This document shows, one piece after another, positions 8,155 to 17,496 of a stretch of 64,000 bases of DNA. Positions within the stretch are counted from its first letter, which is position 1. Every line of letters starts with the position of its first letter. The position numbers were made by a program, and so were the translations under genes. Origin of the DNA: Paenibacillus sp. MAEPY2. GTDB lineage: Bacteria; Bacillota; Bacilli; Paenibacillales; Paenibacillaceae. Below the pieces are notes generated by a model, which had not been told where the DNA came from, made no database searches, and saw nothing but the letters and a program-made list of their open reading frames with translations. The stretch covers positions 1 to 64,000 of the forward strand of contig NZ_AWUK01000041.1 in the NCBI RefSeq assembly GCF_000499205.1, given 5' to 3'.

Positions 8155-8283
8155 TGGACGAGTTTTTACTTTACTAGCTCCCATTACAAAAGTAGACCCG
8201 GTCGTTACGGAATCCGTGGAGAATCCGCCAAAGATGGTATCTACATTCTCCCCACCGCCGAGCATTAGATATAAAAAAGTAAA

Positions 8284-8323
8284 ACTACCCCCGACCAAAT
8301 AACATACGAGGGTAGTCTTTTTT
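8284..8323 (+). terminator. Rho-independent terminator after the DUF2536 gene
   Basis: ACTACCC at 8284-8290 pairs with GGGTAGT at 8310-8316, extended by a CG pair, and six Ts follow. It ends the rightward DUF2536 transcript and lies just beyond the end of the convergent xylanase gene. Confidence 0.75.
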
Positions 8324-8352
8324 ATCAGTTGATTCAATTAAAATTTACATAT

Positions 8353-11300
8353 TTACATTTCCCAGATCCGGTACAGAACCATCGCTGCTTCAGCACGGGT
8401 CAATGATTCAGTTGGTGCGATTTTGCCATCTTTGCCGTTGACGATTCCGCTTCCTACAAGGGAAGTTACACTATCCACAGCGTAAGTGGAAATGCTTGCA
8501 CCATCGGAATAAGGAGCTAGATTTCCGTTGTCGGCAGATTGCTTACCTGCTGCTTTCAGGGCTTTTGCCGTAAGAACCATCATGTCTTGACGAGAAATGC
8601 TGCTGTCTGGTTTGAATGTGTTGTCTTCGAATCCAGAGGCAATTCCAAGTTCTTTGGCAATAGCCACAGCCTGGGCATAGTGAGCAGTTGGCTGTACATC
8701 GCTGAAGGCTGCCCCGTTCGTGCCTGAGCCCTTCAATTCAAGTGCTCTGACAAGCAAGGTGATAAAGTCTGCTCTCGTGATAGAAGCTGCAGGAGCGAAG
8801 CTACCATCAGAGATTCCTTTAATAATATCGCGTGCAGCCATCGCTTCGACTGCTTGTTTCGCCCATAGGACGTTTTGCACATCGGCAAAAGACTTGGTTA
8901 CGTAGGCTACAGCATAGGTGCTGAAATGAGTTGTTTTAAACACCATCGAGCCGGATTTGGCATCATAGCGTCCGCTTGGTAAGGCTGTTGCCTGTCCTTG
9001 ATTGTCAATGTAAAGAATCACGATCTGATGTGCATTGACAAGCTCTTGTGCAGCAGGCGTGTACGGAACAGATACCGTTACAGGAGCCGCAGGATTGTTC
9101 CAGGCAAGGAGACGGTCACCAGCTTTTACGCTTAGATCGATCACCGGACGGCTGCCCACAATAGCGTGAAAATCTGCGCCCAGACGATCTGCTGAGACTT
9201 TGTTAATCTGAATAGAGACTTGATCGGCTTGCTCCGTAATATTAGAAAGCATGTTAGACGGAATTTGAAGTGTTGCATTCTCCGTCTTAAGCACAAACTC
9301 AACATTATTGTTGCTTTGCAGACTGGAAGTCGGCAGCTGCACCACATAGGATTGGGCATTGGCCTGCTTCGGCACATCAATGGTAACCTGCTTCTTGCCA
9401 TTTGCACCTGGAGAAGCTTTTTCAATGGCTTTATTTAGGCTATCGCTCGAAACGGTTGCTGTGGCGGTTCCATTTTCGACTTTGATTATCGGTATAATTA
9501 CTGAGTCGTTGCCCGGAAGCTGTGGTTGAGGCTGCGCCTGTGGCTGCGGCTGCGGCGTAGTTCCTGAGTTCGATCCGCCACTGTTACCCCCGCTGTTGTT
9601 ACCTCCACCACTGTTGCCTCCGCCATTGTTTCCGCCTGAAGAAGGTTTGCCAGTAAGCGTCAATTCACCGAATACGGAAGTATCCTGGTAACCTTGACCG
9701 GATGGATCATTCCATGCGTTCACGCTGATTCTGTTGCCGTCTTTGGCATCATTGATCTGCGCATCAAAGCCAATTTTGGCATTGTTCGCAGGCTTAACCT
9801 TCTTGAACGGAATCTTCATTTCAACGGTGTAGTTGGTACCGGAAACAGAGACTTTGGATTCGAAGCCTGCTGCGATTTCCGCAGGATTAAAGGAAGCGGC
9901 GTTCTCGAAGTTCACTCTGTATTGTCCATCATCGTCCTGGAAGGTAGCTGTTTTTCCGTTATTTTCATCGACAAATACTTCGACGGAATCCTGCTCCCAT
10001 ACATTCGGGTTGGACTTGTTCAGTTGATCGTCTCTGACTTGAACCAACACATACAGATTGTCGTCATCCCACAGTGCTTTTGCTGTTCCTGTCGCACCTG
10101 ACCATGCCATTTGCTTCGTATCGAGTTTCATTTCAGGAGCATTACTCCATACACTGTCTACGGAGCCATCGATAGCTGGTGTCCCATAGTGCGCGCTTGA
10201 TTTCTTGTATTCAAGGGCTTCGGGTGGATTTTCCGCCATGTACTTTTGCGAATCAACGACCGCGTAGAACGCCTTTTTTGCTTGAAAATTCTTGTCAAAC
10301 AAGGTTGGATTCTGCTCGGCTCTCCAGCTGGTGCTGTCATTTAATCCCCAGAAGGTGACACGCGAAATATGCTCGCTGTTCTTCTTATAGAGATCCATTA
10401 ATTGCGCATACAGATAGGCCTGCTGCTTTGCTTCTTTTTCAGTAATTGTAGAATTGGTGCCTGCCATAATGTCCAACTCGGTGACACTGACTTCTACACC
10501 CAAAGAAATGAAACGTTCGAGCGACATCTTGACATTGTCCAATCTCGTGCCCAAATTGTAGTGGGCTTGCATGCCGATGCCGTCAATCAGTTTCTTGCCA
10601 GGGTGATTTACGGCGTACTTCTCATTGATCTCTTTCACCATGCTATAGATAGCTGTAGCTTTATTCTCGTTGTCATCGTTGTAGTCATTGTAGTAAAGCT
10701 TGATATCCCAGCCGTTTTCGTCAATGACTTGTTTGGCCGCAAGGAATGCCTCCTCTATAAATTCAGGGCCGATGGCTTGTAACCAGCCTGAATTACGCAA
10801 TGCATTTTTCCAGTCTTCCGGATTAGCCGGGTTATCGTTCATGGCTTCGTTGACAACATCCCAAGAAATGACTTGGTCACCAAAGTGCTCAACGACCGTT
10901 TTAACATGTGTTCTTAGATTGGTCAGAGCATCCTCACGGCTCAATGGTTTACCACTCTCTGCCGTATGAAGCCATGTAGGTGACTGCGCATGCCATACGA
11001 GCACGTGACCGTGCAAATCAAGACCTGCATCCTTTACTCTTTGGACAAGAGCATCTTCTGCGGTGAAATCAAATTGTCTGTCCGTATCATATGCATAATC
11101 CGGCTTCATGTCATTTTCAAACGTGACGACATTGTGATGCTTCTTCAGAAGCTTGAGCCGAGTCTCATCAAATGTAGACGGATTAACAATATTCCCAATC
11201 AGGAAATCATCCTCATAAATATCCTTGATATTAGGAAGATTTTCTTGAATCGGAGGTGCGGCAGCTACAGGTCCCACATATTTTAGAGCAAAGTCATCCA

Positions 11301-12819
11301 AGAAAAAGGTACGGTTGCCTCCATCGTTGTTTGCTGTTTCAATATAAGCATTGAGTACGCTTGGAGTAGTGGTGAGCGTGTACTTACCCGTTAAGTGTAC
11401 CCATTCCTGATCGGTAACGGTTGCATTTGGTGAAACGTTCGCAAAGCCGCTGTCAGCATATTGAACACTAATTCGAAGTGTTGTAGGTGCTTGGCCAAGT
11501 GCCATTTTCACCCAAGCAGAGAGCTGGTATTCATGATTCTTTGCCATTTTTCCAGTAGCATCAACCAAGGCTGCATCATATTGTGTCGTAGTCGTCACAA
11601 GCAAGCTTTGCTTGCCGCCAGATGTATGATTATCGTCTTCGGAAAGAACTACCGTTTCACGGCCATTTCGTGCTTTGAATCCATCCAGACCATTCTCAAA
11701 GTCTGCAGAGATGCCCGTTTTATCTACATTTTCCGGTTCGGTTTGATCAGGGGTTACATCGGTGATGATGACTTCATCAATGTAAATATCCGAGGTTAAC
11801 GTATTGCCCGATGGTTCAACATAGATGATGACCTCATTCGTTTTAGAAGGGATTTCGTAGCCCTTGGTTTCTAATAGCGTCCAGTCAGAAGCGGTTACAA
11901 GCTTGTTGCCTATAATCCAAGGATACTTCTGGTCATCGGCTAATATTTCAGAATTTATTTTGGAAGCCAGATGGAACTGGCCTTCACCGGAACCGAGTCT
12001 AACCTTGAGAGAAATATCATACTTACGGTCGGATTTCATTTTACCCGTAAGTACGAGAGCAGGAACGGCCTTCTCATCAGCCCGGTTGAAGAACTTCAGA
12101 GATTTCGTGCCTTCGGAGGCTAAGTTATCAACGACCGCAGTATCCCCGCTCGATCCCCAACCCAGCTTGCCCCATCCATCGGTACTGCCGTCTTCAAAAC
12201 TTTGGTTGAGGACTACAGTAGGCTCTGCAGGTGCTTCTGCTTGGGTAATCGTGATATCCCCGATATAGAAAGAGACACCTTTACCTGCTTCATCAGACTT
12301 GATTCGCAGAGCTGTCTTGTCCACACTGGTAACGGAGAGAGCGGCGGATAGCGTAATGCCTTGTCCTGCTTTAAAGTCAGCAGAGCTAATTCCAGTGTAC
12401 CCCTCTGAGCCAGTAACGCCCTTATTAGATACAATCTCCAGGACAGCTTTCCCAGCTGCAGGCGGGTTAGCATCAGTATCGACATAAACGGAAGCGGTTA
12501 CAGAATACTCTTTGCCAACGGACAAACCAAGGTCATCAAAAGCGAGGTCCACGCCATCCCAGTTATTAGATCGGTTACTAACTTTTAAAGCTGCTCCATC
12601 ATCATTGCCTTCAAACGGCTTGCCTGTTACAGTGCTCAGCTGAGCACCGCCTGATTGAGTTACCTTGCCTTGACCATACTGGAATGTTTCTTGATACACA
12701 ATTTGTGAATTAGATGCCGTTAGATCCGCAGCGCTAACTGCCGGAGCAATCAAGCCGCCTGGAAGAAGCAGAGCCGCTGCGAGTAACCCGGAAACGACCT
12801 GCTTAAATGATTTCTTCAT
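8353..12819 (-). CDS. Cell-surface multidomain endo-1,4-beta-xylanase (CBM22 x3, GH10, CBM9, SLH x3)
   Basis: This 1488-residue enzyme cleaves xylan at the cell surface. In order it has a signal peptide (1-31), three CBM22-like modules (about 40-195, 203-355 and 370-515), and a GH10 catalytic domain (about 527-868). Acid/base Glu658 lies in DVVNEAM and nucleophile Glu781 in VTELDIM. A CBM9 domain (about 875-1057), a Gly-Asn linker, a Pro-Gln linker, and a 200-residue region of unclear identity (about 1104-1307) follow. Three SLH repeats (about 1308-1488) bind the secondary cell-wall polymer. This layout is known from Paenibacillus XynA1-type enzymes that work with oligosaccharide transporters. 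The start at ATG 12817-12819 fits GGGGGGA nine bases upstream. A cre-like sequence lies in the leader. Confidence 0.93.
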   Translation of the reverse strand: MKKSFKQVVSGLLAAALLLPGGLIAPAVSAADLTASNSQIVYQETFQYGQGKVTQSGGAQLSTVTGKPFEGNDDGAALKVSNRSNNWDGVDLAFDDLGLSVGKEYSVTASVYVDTDANPPAAGKAVLEIVSNKGVTGSEGYTGISSADFKAGQGITLSAALSVTSVDKTALRIKSDEAGKGVSFYIGDITITQAEAPAEPTVVLNQSFEDGSTDGWGKLGWGSSGDTAVVDNLASEGTKSLKFFNRADEKAVPALVLTGKMKSDRKYDISLKVRLGSGEGQFHLASKINSEILADDQKYPWIIGNKLVTASDWTLLETKGYEIPSKTNEVIIYVEPSGNTLTSDIYIDEVIITDVTPDQTEPENVDKTGISADFENGLDGFKARNGRETVVLSEDDNHTSGGKQSLLVTTTTQYDAALVDATGKMAKNHEYQLSAWVKMALGQAPTTLRISVQYADSGFANVSPNATVTDQEWVHLTGKYTLTTTPSVLNAYIETANNDGGNRTFFLDDFALKYVGPVAAAPPIQENLPNIKDIYEDDFLIGNIVNPSTFDETRLKLLKKHHNVVTFENDMKPDYAYDTDRQFDFTAEDALVQRVKDAGLDLHGHVLVWHAQSPTWLHTAESGKPLSREDALTNLRTHVKTVVEHFGDQVISWDVVNEAMNDNPANPEDWKNALRNSGWLQAIGPEFIEEAFLAAKQVIDENGWDIKLYYNDYNDDNENKATAIYSMVKEINEKYAVNHPGKKLIDGIGMQAHYNLGTRLDNVKMSLERFISLGVEVSVTELDIMAGTNSTITEKEAKQQAYLYAQLMDLYKKNSEHISRVTFWGLNDSTSWRAEQNPTLFDKNFQAKKAFYAVVDSQKYMAENPPEALEYKKSSAHYGTPAIDGSVDSVWSNAPEMKLDTKQMAWSGATGTAKALWDDDNLYVLVQVRDDQLNKSNPNVWEQDSVEVFVDENNGKTATFQDDDGQYRVNFENAASFNPAEIAAGFESKVSVSGTNYTVEMKIPFKKVKPANNAKIGFDAQINDAKDGNRISVNAWNDPSGQGYQDTSVFGELTLTGKPSSGGNNGGGNSGGGNNSGGNSGGSNSGTTPQPQPQAQPQPQLPGNDSVIIPIIKVENGTATATVSSDSLNKAIEKASPGANGKKQVTIDVPKQANAQSYVVQLPTSSLQSNNNVEFVLKTENATLQIPSNMLSNITEQADQVSIQINKVSADRLGADFHAIVGSRPVIDLSVKAGDRLLAWNNPAAPVTVSVPYTPAAQELVNAHQIVILYIDNQGQATALPSGRYDAKSGSMVFKTTHFSTYAVAYVTKSFADVQNVLWAKQAVEAMAARDIIKGISDGSFAPAASITRADFITLLVRALELKGSGTNGAAFSDVQPTAHYAQAVAIAKELGIASGFEDNTFKPDSSISRQDMMVLTAKALKAAGKQSADNGNLAPYSDGASISTYAVDSVTSLVGSGIVNGKDGKIAPTESLTRAEAAMVLYRIWEM

Positions 12820-12859
12820 TCGAAGCATTCCCCCCACACCAAAATTTTTTACGAACTAT

Positions 12860-12873
12860 ATAAATCGCTTACA
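12860..12873 (-). promoter_or_regulatory. cre-like catabolite repression site
   Basis: ATAAATCGCTTACA matches the CcpA consensus TGWAANCGNTNWCA at every fixed position except the first two. It lies about 40-55 bp upstream of the xylanase start, where binding would block transcription. Carbon catabolite repression is common for xylanase genes, but this single imperfect site is only suggestive. Confidence 0.35.
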
Positions 12874-13241
12874 TAATTTGTTGTAACCAGCCTCCTTCAC
12901 CCCAGATAATACCACTTCATGAAAGAGAAATCTTACTCCAAATTAAAGGTGAATCTTAGTTTTTTACAGCACTATACCAAGTCTGATCATTGTACGTGGA
13001 CATGCTCTTCGTTCTGCTGATCATGCCGCGGCAGATAGAATCGAGAAGCTATATAAGCTGAAACGGTGTTCATTACTCGTCACGAAATTGTTATGTTCAA
13101 TATCATGATAAATCTCTATCAAATACATAAAATCCACAGTCAAGCGGTTCCGTGAATCCGATGCTTGTTAAACCAGTTAAAGTACTGGATAATACCATTA
13201 ATATACAGACAGTCACTTTTGAGGACTAAGGGGGAAAGACC
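12874..13241. other. Intergenic region between divergent xylanase and GNAT genes
   Basis: No convincing gene is present. A 28-codon minus-strand frame at about 12978-13065 lacks a ribosome binding site and was not called. The promoters of both divergent genes must lie here. Confidence 0.4.
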
Positions 13242-14123
13242 TTGCAGGAATTTATTTTTAAGAAGGATTATAGAAACAATGAAGCACTTCGAACAAGTTT
13301 CTTCGAACTTGCTGCTAACACTTTTGATTTAAAATTTGAAAATTGGTACAAACAAGGGTTTTGGGGAGAACGATACATACCTTTTTCATTTGTAGATGGA
13401 GATCAGGTTATTGCCAATGTTTCCGTTAACATCCTTGAATTCATCATTCACGCGGAGAAGAAAAAAGCGATTCAAATCGGCACGGTGATGACACATCCTA
13501 ATTATCGGGGGAAAGGACTTTCTGCACGTTTAATGAATAAAGTTTTAGAGGAATACGAGAACAAGTACGATTACATGTACCTTTTTGCCAATGAATCGGT
13601 GCTTGATTTTTACCCCAAGTTTGGGTTTAAGCCTGTGGAAGAACATCTTTTTTCAATGAATTATACGGCAAAAAAATCACCGGAGCCTGCGAACATTCAG
13701 AAACTCGATGTTACTAACGCGGAGGATTTGCGCCTTATCCATAAATTCGCATCCGAAAGACTACCTGTTTCGCAGCATTTTGCAACTAATCATACCCAGG
13801 GCATATTCATGTTTTACTGCCTGAATGTTTTTAGTGATGATATTTATTACTTGGAAAATGAAAACGTCATCGTTATTTATAAAAAAGAGAAACATAACAT
13901 CGACCTCTTCGATGTAGTTAGCTTAAACAAAATCCATATGACAGATATTTTACATCAGATTGCAGATGAGGATACGGAGAAAATAACCTTCCATTTCACG
14001 CCAGATGCAACAGATCATATCGTTCTAAAAAGTACAATCACCAATGACGGCTTATTTGTAAAAACCCCCGGCGAAAATATCTACCCTTTGCATGTTAAAT
14101 ACCCGATTACTTCGATCGCTTAA
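13242..14123 (+). CDS. GNAT family N-acetyltransferase
   Basis: The 293-residue product has an N-terminal GNAT fold. IQIGTVMTHPNYRGKGLSAR is the beta4 strand and the acetyl-CoA-binding R/Q-x-x-G-x-G/A loop (here RGKGLS). FYPKFGFKPV near residue 126 is the usual end of the domain. A second domain of about 150 residues follows and is typical of the Eis-like two-domain acetyltransferases. The start is TTG 13242-13244, with AAGGGGGA eight bases upstream. The substrate is unknown; such enzymes may modify amines on antibiotics, peptides or small molecules. Confidence 0.82.
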   Translation: MQEFIFKKDYRNNEALRTSFFELAANTFDLKFENWYKQGFWGERYIPFSFVDGDQVIANVSVNILEFIIHAEKKKAIQIGTVMTHPNYRGKGLSARLMNKVLEEYENKYDYMYLFANESVLDFYPKFGFKPVEEHLFSMNYTAKKSPEPANIQKLDVTNAEDLRLIHKFASERLPVSQHFATNHTQGIFMFYCLNVFSDDIYYLENENVIVIYKKEKHNIDLFDVVSLNKIHMTDILHQIADEDTEKITFHFTPDATDHIVLKSTITNDGLFVKTPGENIYPLHVKYPITSIA

Positions 14124-14173
14124 TGATTTATTTAATAATGCCTACCACCTGCCATACTTAAAAAAGATCAAAA

Positions 14174-14198
14174 AGGAGCAGGATTCCCCTGCTCCTTC
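14174..14198. terminator. Strong stem-loop between the GNAT and LRR genes
   Basis: AAGGAGCAGG pairs perfectly with CCTGCTCCTT across a 5-base loop. The U-tract follows only on the minus strand, and the rightward side lacks a T-run. It may act as a terminator or as a transcript-stabilising hairpin. Confidence 0.5.
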
Positions 14199-14307
14199 GC
14201 TATGTGAAACTTCTTTCTCTCATCAATCGTAAATTCACAAGGTATAATGAAGTCAGATGACCGTTCAGCATGATCTTACGACCATCATAATGAAGGAGGG
14301 GACATTC

Positions 14308-16185
14308 GTGGCGTTTATCCCGTTAAACTGTCCCAATTGCAACGGAAGAATTGAATACAAAGAGGGTGAGATTTTAAAGTGTCCCTATTGTGAAACAGAG
14401 CTTTTATTGAAGCAAAATCATGTCTATTACGTAGACCAGACCATTAATCACTACCACGGAACGCCCTCTAAAGCACCGCGGAAGCAGGCTGTCTCCGTAA
14501 AGCTAATGCTAATGCTAATGCTGATACTAATGTTAGTCATAACTGGCGCCATCGGTACTTATTTTTATTATAGCAACAGCTCTACCTATTCAAAAACAGA
14601 AGCCAATCTGCCTGTGCGAAAGATGCCCGAAAGCAAGGTTCTGCTCTCATTTTTGCGAGATATCTTCGACAAAGGGTCTGCCTTGCCGACAGAGGAGGAA
14701 TTGGCTCGTCTTCGCTATTTAACTGTAGAGCATTCGGAGAATGATCAGTGGAGGTTTACATATAGCCTCTCCGATCCCTTCAGCGATGAACAGGCCGAGA
14801 AGATCACTTATGTTACTCAGGACAAGAAACTGAATACTCAGGAGATCGATCAGCGGGATTTTGAAGCATTTAAGGGACTGACAGCATTGGACCTGACGAA
14901 TACCTATGAAATCTCCCAGACGGACCAAACAACTTTGGCCCATATGCCCGGATTAAAAAGTTATGGAGGCGCTTTTAACGAATCCTTTAGTAAATTTTCG
15001 GGCTACTTTGGCGACAAGTCTAAAATTACGGAGCTTTCCACTCAGCTTCGCAGCAATCAGGAATTGGCACTACTGCTGGAATTCCCCAATCTGGACTCTT
15101 TATCCATTACCTATGTGGATGAGTCCGTAACGGATTTCTTTCTGTTGAATAAACTGCCGCTCAAGTCCCTGTCGCTCACCTTTGTCGATGAACTCGGATG
15201 GTTGTCGTCCATGACCGGGCTATCATCCTTGTCCATACAGCACAGTGAAGCCACCGATCTGCAGCCGCTGTACGCCTTAACCCAGCTTCAGGAGCTTCAG
15301 CTTTCCTATTTAACCAACGTAAAGTCCATCGACTTTGTGCAAAATATGCCTGCTCTACAAACGCTAGATATTGAAAATGTAAATTTTTCCAACCTGGAGC
15401 GCCTGGCCGACAAGACCTCCATCACCAAGCTACGCCTGGCTTCCTTAAGCAAGCTTAGCTCGGTAAAAACCATAAACAGTCTCTCTTCTCTACGGGAGTT
15501 AACGTTGTCAGGTTACTACGAGAATGCAGAAGCGCTGACATTGCCTAATGTAGGGCGAGTGGAAATACCGACCTCCTTTCTCCCGGGGCTGAAGGCGCCC
15601 GTCGCAACCAACCTGACGCTCCGTGGCGGAAGCGGAGAGTTAAATTTGGCGGCGTTGAGGAAATTTCCGAAGCTGAAGCAGCTTTCCCTCTGGGAGATCA
15701 GTGAAATAACTCGTCTAACCGCCCTGGACGGCTTGTCCCGCCTAGAGACCCTAAGCATTTACGACTCGTCACTGTTCAAGGAAAGCGACGCCTTATTTCG
15801 TTTGAAGCAGGTGAAATCTTTGGTGTGCTCCGAGTGCAGGCTGAACTTTGAACAAAAGGCGGCCGCGGAGAACAGCGTGCTTGAACATTTGACCTTAGAG
15901 CAGCCATATTTCAGCATAAACAATACCTCTGTTACTGAAGTTGACCGCATGATGCCTTACTTTGCCAAACTGTCAGCTCTGCGTTCCTTCTCTCTGCAAG
16001 ACAGCAATTTGACTTCTCTCGAATTTATGAGCAACTGGCAGGCCATAGAAGAGCTTCATCTCGAGAACAATGTCATTTCCAATATAGAGACCCTAAGCCA
16101 GATGCCTAATCTGCAAAAGGTATATCTATCCGGTAATTCCGTACAAAACAAATCCGTGCTTGGTACGGGTGTGCACGTATATTAA
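14308..16185 (+). CDS. Zinc-ribbon, single-pass membrane protein with leucine-rich repeats
   Basis: The 625-residue product opens with an N-terminal zinc ribbon (CPNCN ... CPYCE within the first 30 residues). A basic stretch and one hydrophobic membrane segment of about 25 residues (MLMLMLILMLVITGAIG) follow near 70-95. A large region of leucine-rich repeats runs from about residue 190 to the end (LTALDLTNT, LPLKSLSLTF, LQELQLSYL, IEELHLENNVISNI). The ribbon should face the cytoplasm and the repeats the exterior. The start is GTG 14308-14310 with AAGGAGGGG upstream; the ATG 51 bases earlier has none. The role is unknown, but LRR ectodomains usually bind proteins or peptides. Confidence 0.75.
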   Translation: MAFIPLNCPNCNGRIEYKEGEILKCPYCETELLLKQNHVYYVDQTINHYHGTPSKAPRKQAVSVKLMLMLMLILMLVITGAIGTYFYYSNSSTYSKTEANLPVRKMPESKVLLSFLRDIFDKGSALPTEEELARLRYLTVEHSENDQWRFTYSLSDPFSDEQAEKITYVTQDKKLNTQEIDQRDFEAFKGLTALDLTNTYEISQTDQTTLAHMPGLKSYGGAFNESFSKFSGYFGDKSKITELSTQLRSNQELALLLEFPNLDSLSITYVDESVTDFFLLNKLPLKSLSLTFVDELGWLSSMTGLSSLSIQHSEATDLQPLYALTQLQELQLSYLTNVKSIDFVQNMPALQTLDIENVNFSNLERLADKTSITKLRLASLSKLSSVKTINSLSSLRELTLSGYYENAEALTLPNVGRVEIPTSFLPGLKAPVATNLTLRGGSGELNLAALRKFPKLKQLSLWEISEITRLTALDGLSRLETLSIYDSSLFKESDALFRLKQVKSLVCSECRLNFEQKAAAENSVLEHLTLEQPYFSINNTSVTEVDRMMPYFAKLSALRSFSLQDSNLTSLEFMSNWQAIEELHLENNVISNIETLSQMPNLQKVYLSGNSVQNKSVLGTGVHVY

Positions 16186-16250
16186 TTATATTAATTACCG
16201 CCTGGGATGATGGAGTGGAGAGTTTTTTAAGCTATTGTGATCAATAAACT

Positions 16251-16280
16251 AAAGAGGAGCGAAAGCTCCTCTTTATTATT
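16251..16280 (+). terminator. Rho-independent terminator after the LRR gene
   Basis: AAAGAGGAGC, a GAAA tetraloop and GCTCCTCTTT form a perfect 10-bp hairpin, followed by ATTATTATT. Confidence 0.8.
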
Positions 16281-16313
16281 ATGGCTTTAGCCAGTTGAGT
16301 GCGTGACAAAAAA

Positions 16314-16332
16314 CCACCCGCTATGCGGGTGG
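16314..16332 (+). repeat. IS200 left-end hairpin
   Basis: An 8-bp perfect stem (CCACCCGC/GCGGGTGG) with a TAT loop. In this family the TnpA dimer recognises such subterminal hairpins on one DNA strand. Confidence 0.75.
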
Positions 16333-16354
16333 AGGAATCGAGGGTTTGACCACC

Positions 16355-16407
16355 AAGACCATTCCGATAAAATTGAGATGTTCAGGCTCAAAGAAAGGAA
16401 TGGTCTT
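16355..16407 (+). promoter_or_regulatory. Hairpin sequestering the tnpA ribosome binding site
   Basis: AAGACCATTCC at 16355-16365 is exactly complementary to GGAATGGTCTT at 16397-16407. The right arm contains the GGAA ribosome binding region and ends two bases before the tnpA ATG. IS200 elements are known to limit transposase translation by such a structure. Confidence 0.7.
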
Positions 16408-16409
16408 AG

Positions 16410-16883
16410 ATGGCAAACAAGAGCTACAGCCTAGCTCACACAAAGTGGATGTGCAAATACCACATTGTATTCACCCCGAAGTATAGACGGAAAGAAATCT
16501 ATAATCAAGTGAGAAAAGATTTAATCGAAATTTTCAAACGTCTATGTAAGTATAAGGGAGTAGAAATTATAGAAGGTCACATGATGCCAGATCATGTTCA
16601 CATGTTGGTAGCGATTCCACCGAAAATTGCTGTCTCAACGTTTATGGGATATCTAAAGGGAAAAAGTTCGTTAATGATATTCGAGAAGCATGCCCAGCTC
16701 AAGTATAAATACGGAAATCGAAAGTTTTGGGCAGAAGGATACTATGTGAGTACAGTGGGTCTAAATGAAGCAACGGTAAAAAAGTATATTCGTGAACAAG
16801 AAGCACATGATCAAGCGTTAGATAAACTGAGTGTAAAAGAATACGAAGATCCATTTAGCAGTAACAAGAGCAAAAAGAAGTAA
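16410..16883 (+). CDS. tnpA: IS200-type transposase TnpA (Y1 HUH family)
   Basis: This 157-residue single-strand-specific transposase has the HUH metal-binding motif at His62-Val-His64 (MMPDHVHMLVAIP). The probable catalytic tyrosine is Tyr126 in the KKYIREQE helix, with Gln130 as a further metal ligand. These are the hallmarks of IS200/IS605 TnpA. The length is normal and the frame is intact. Translation is probably held low by the upstream hairpin that covers its ribosome binding site. Confidence 0.93.
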   Translation: MANKSYSLAHTKWMCKYHIVFTPKYRRKEIYNQVRKDLIEIFKRLCKYKGVEIIEGHMMPDHVHMLVAIPPKIAVSTFMGYLKGKSSLMIFEKHAQLKYKYGNRKFWAEGYYVSTVGLNEATVKKYIREQEAHDQALDKLSVKEYEDPFSSNKSKKK

Positions 16884-16999
16884 AACCAGTTTAACTGGTA
16901 AGTGAAAGTGACAAATAACACTGAGCCTGAACAGGTTTTCTGTCAGGCTAGCGTCTTTAGGCGCAGTTTGGCAACAGGGGGTTATACCCCAAGAGCAAA

Positions 17000-17018
17000 C
17001 CACCCGTTGGACGGGTGG
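17000..17018 (+). repeat. IS200 right-end hairpin
   Basis: An 8-bp perfect stem (CCACCCGT/ACGGGTGG) with a TGG loop, matching the left-end hairpin in sequence and orientation. Confidence 0.75.
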
Positions 17019-17022
17019 TCAT

Positions 17023-17496
17023 GATTTTTGAAAATACAGCTCAACGATCAGCCTGAAAGCATATTCGTTAAAATGCTTTAAACTTGGGGAAGAAAATAGT
17101 TTTTTCTCTCTCTCAAAAATGATGTCGATATCAGCGATTATAGATTATTTGGGATATCTACTTGATAAGAAGTCTGAAAAGATCCAATTGAATTAAATCA
17201 AGATCAGATAAATGTATTTTGTACTCCGTATTAATGCCAGTCACAAGAATGGAGTAAAAAAAGCTCCCCCCCTATCTTTGGTTACTATTATATTAAATCT
17301 GAGGTAGCTTAAAGTGTCCAAATGGATTAGGGGCTTTAAAGTGAAGAGACTTTAAAGCCTTTCCATATGCATGGAGAAAAAATATGGGAACTTTAGTTAT
17401 TGACTCTCGTAAAAAGAATAGTTAAAAATTCCAGAAGGTTTATTAATTATTAGAACTCAAGTAACCATAGAATTAAAATATTCGACGTATTGTATA
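17023..17496. other. AT-rich intergenic stretch between two insertion sequences
   Basis: No gene, RNA or clear regulatory site can be supported. It lies between the IS200 element and the IS30 remnant and is probably non-coding, acquired DNA. Confidence 0.4.

Larger units (their letters stand above)
16306..17022 (+). mobile_element. IS200-type insertion sequence (IS200/IS605 family), apparently complete
   Basis: A single tnpA gene lies between two subterminal hairpins with nearly the same stem: CCACCCGC/GCGGGTGG at 16314-16332 and CCACCCGT/ACGGGTGG at 17000-17018. There are no inverted terminal repeats or target duplications and no tnpB, as expected for an IS200-type element of about 700 bp that moves as single-stranded DNA. 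The exact ends are approximate. The transposase and both hairpins are intact, so it may still be mobile. Confidence 0.85.

Noticed and set aside
8119..8337. Minus-strand frame of 72 residues ending in the DUF2536 gene
   Set aside because: No ribosome binding site; it overlaps a terminator and the antisense of a real gene. The repeat-like GGGENVDTIFGG segment was noted but not recognised.
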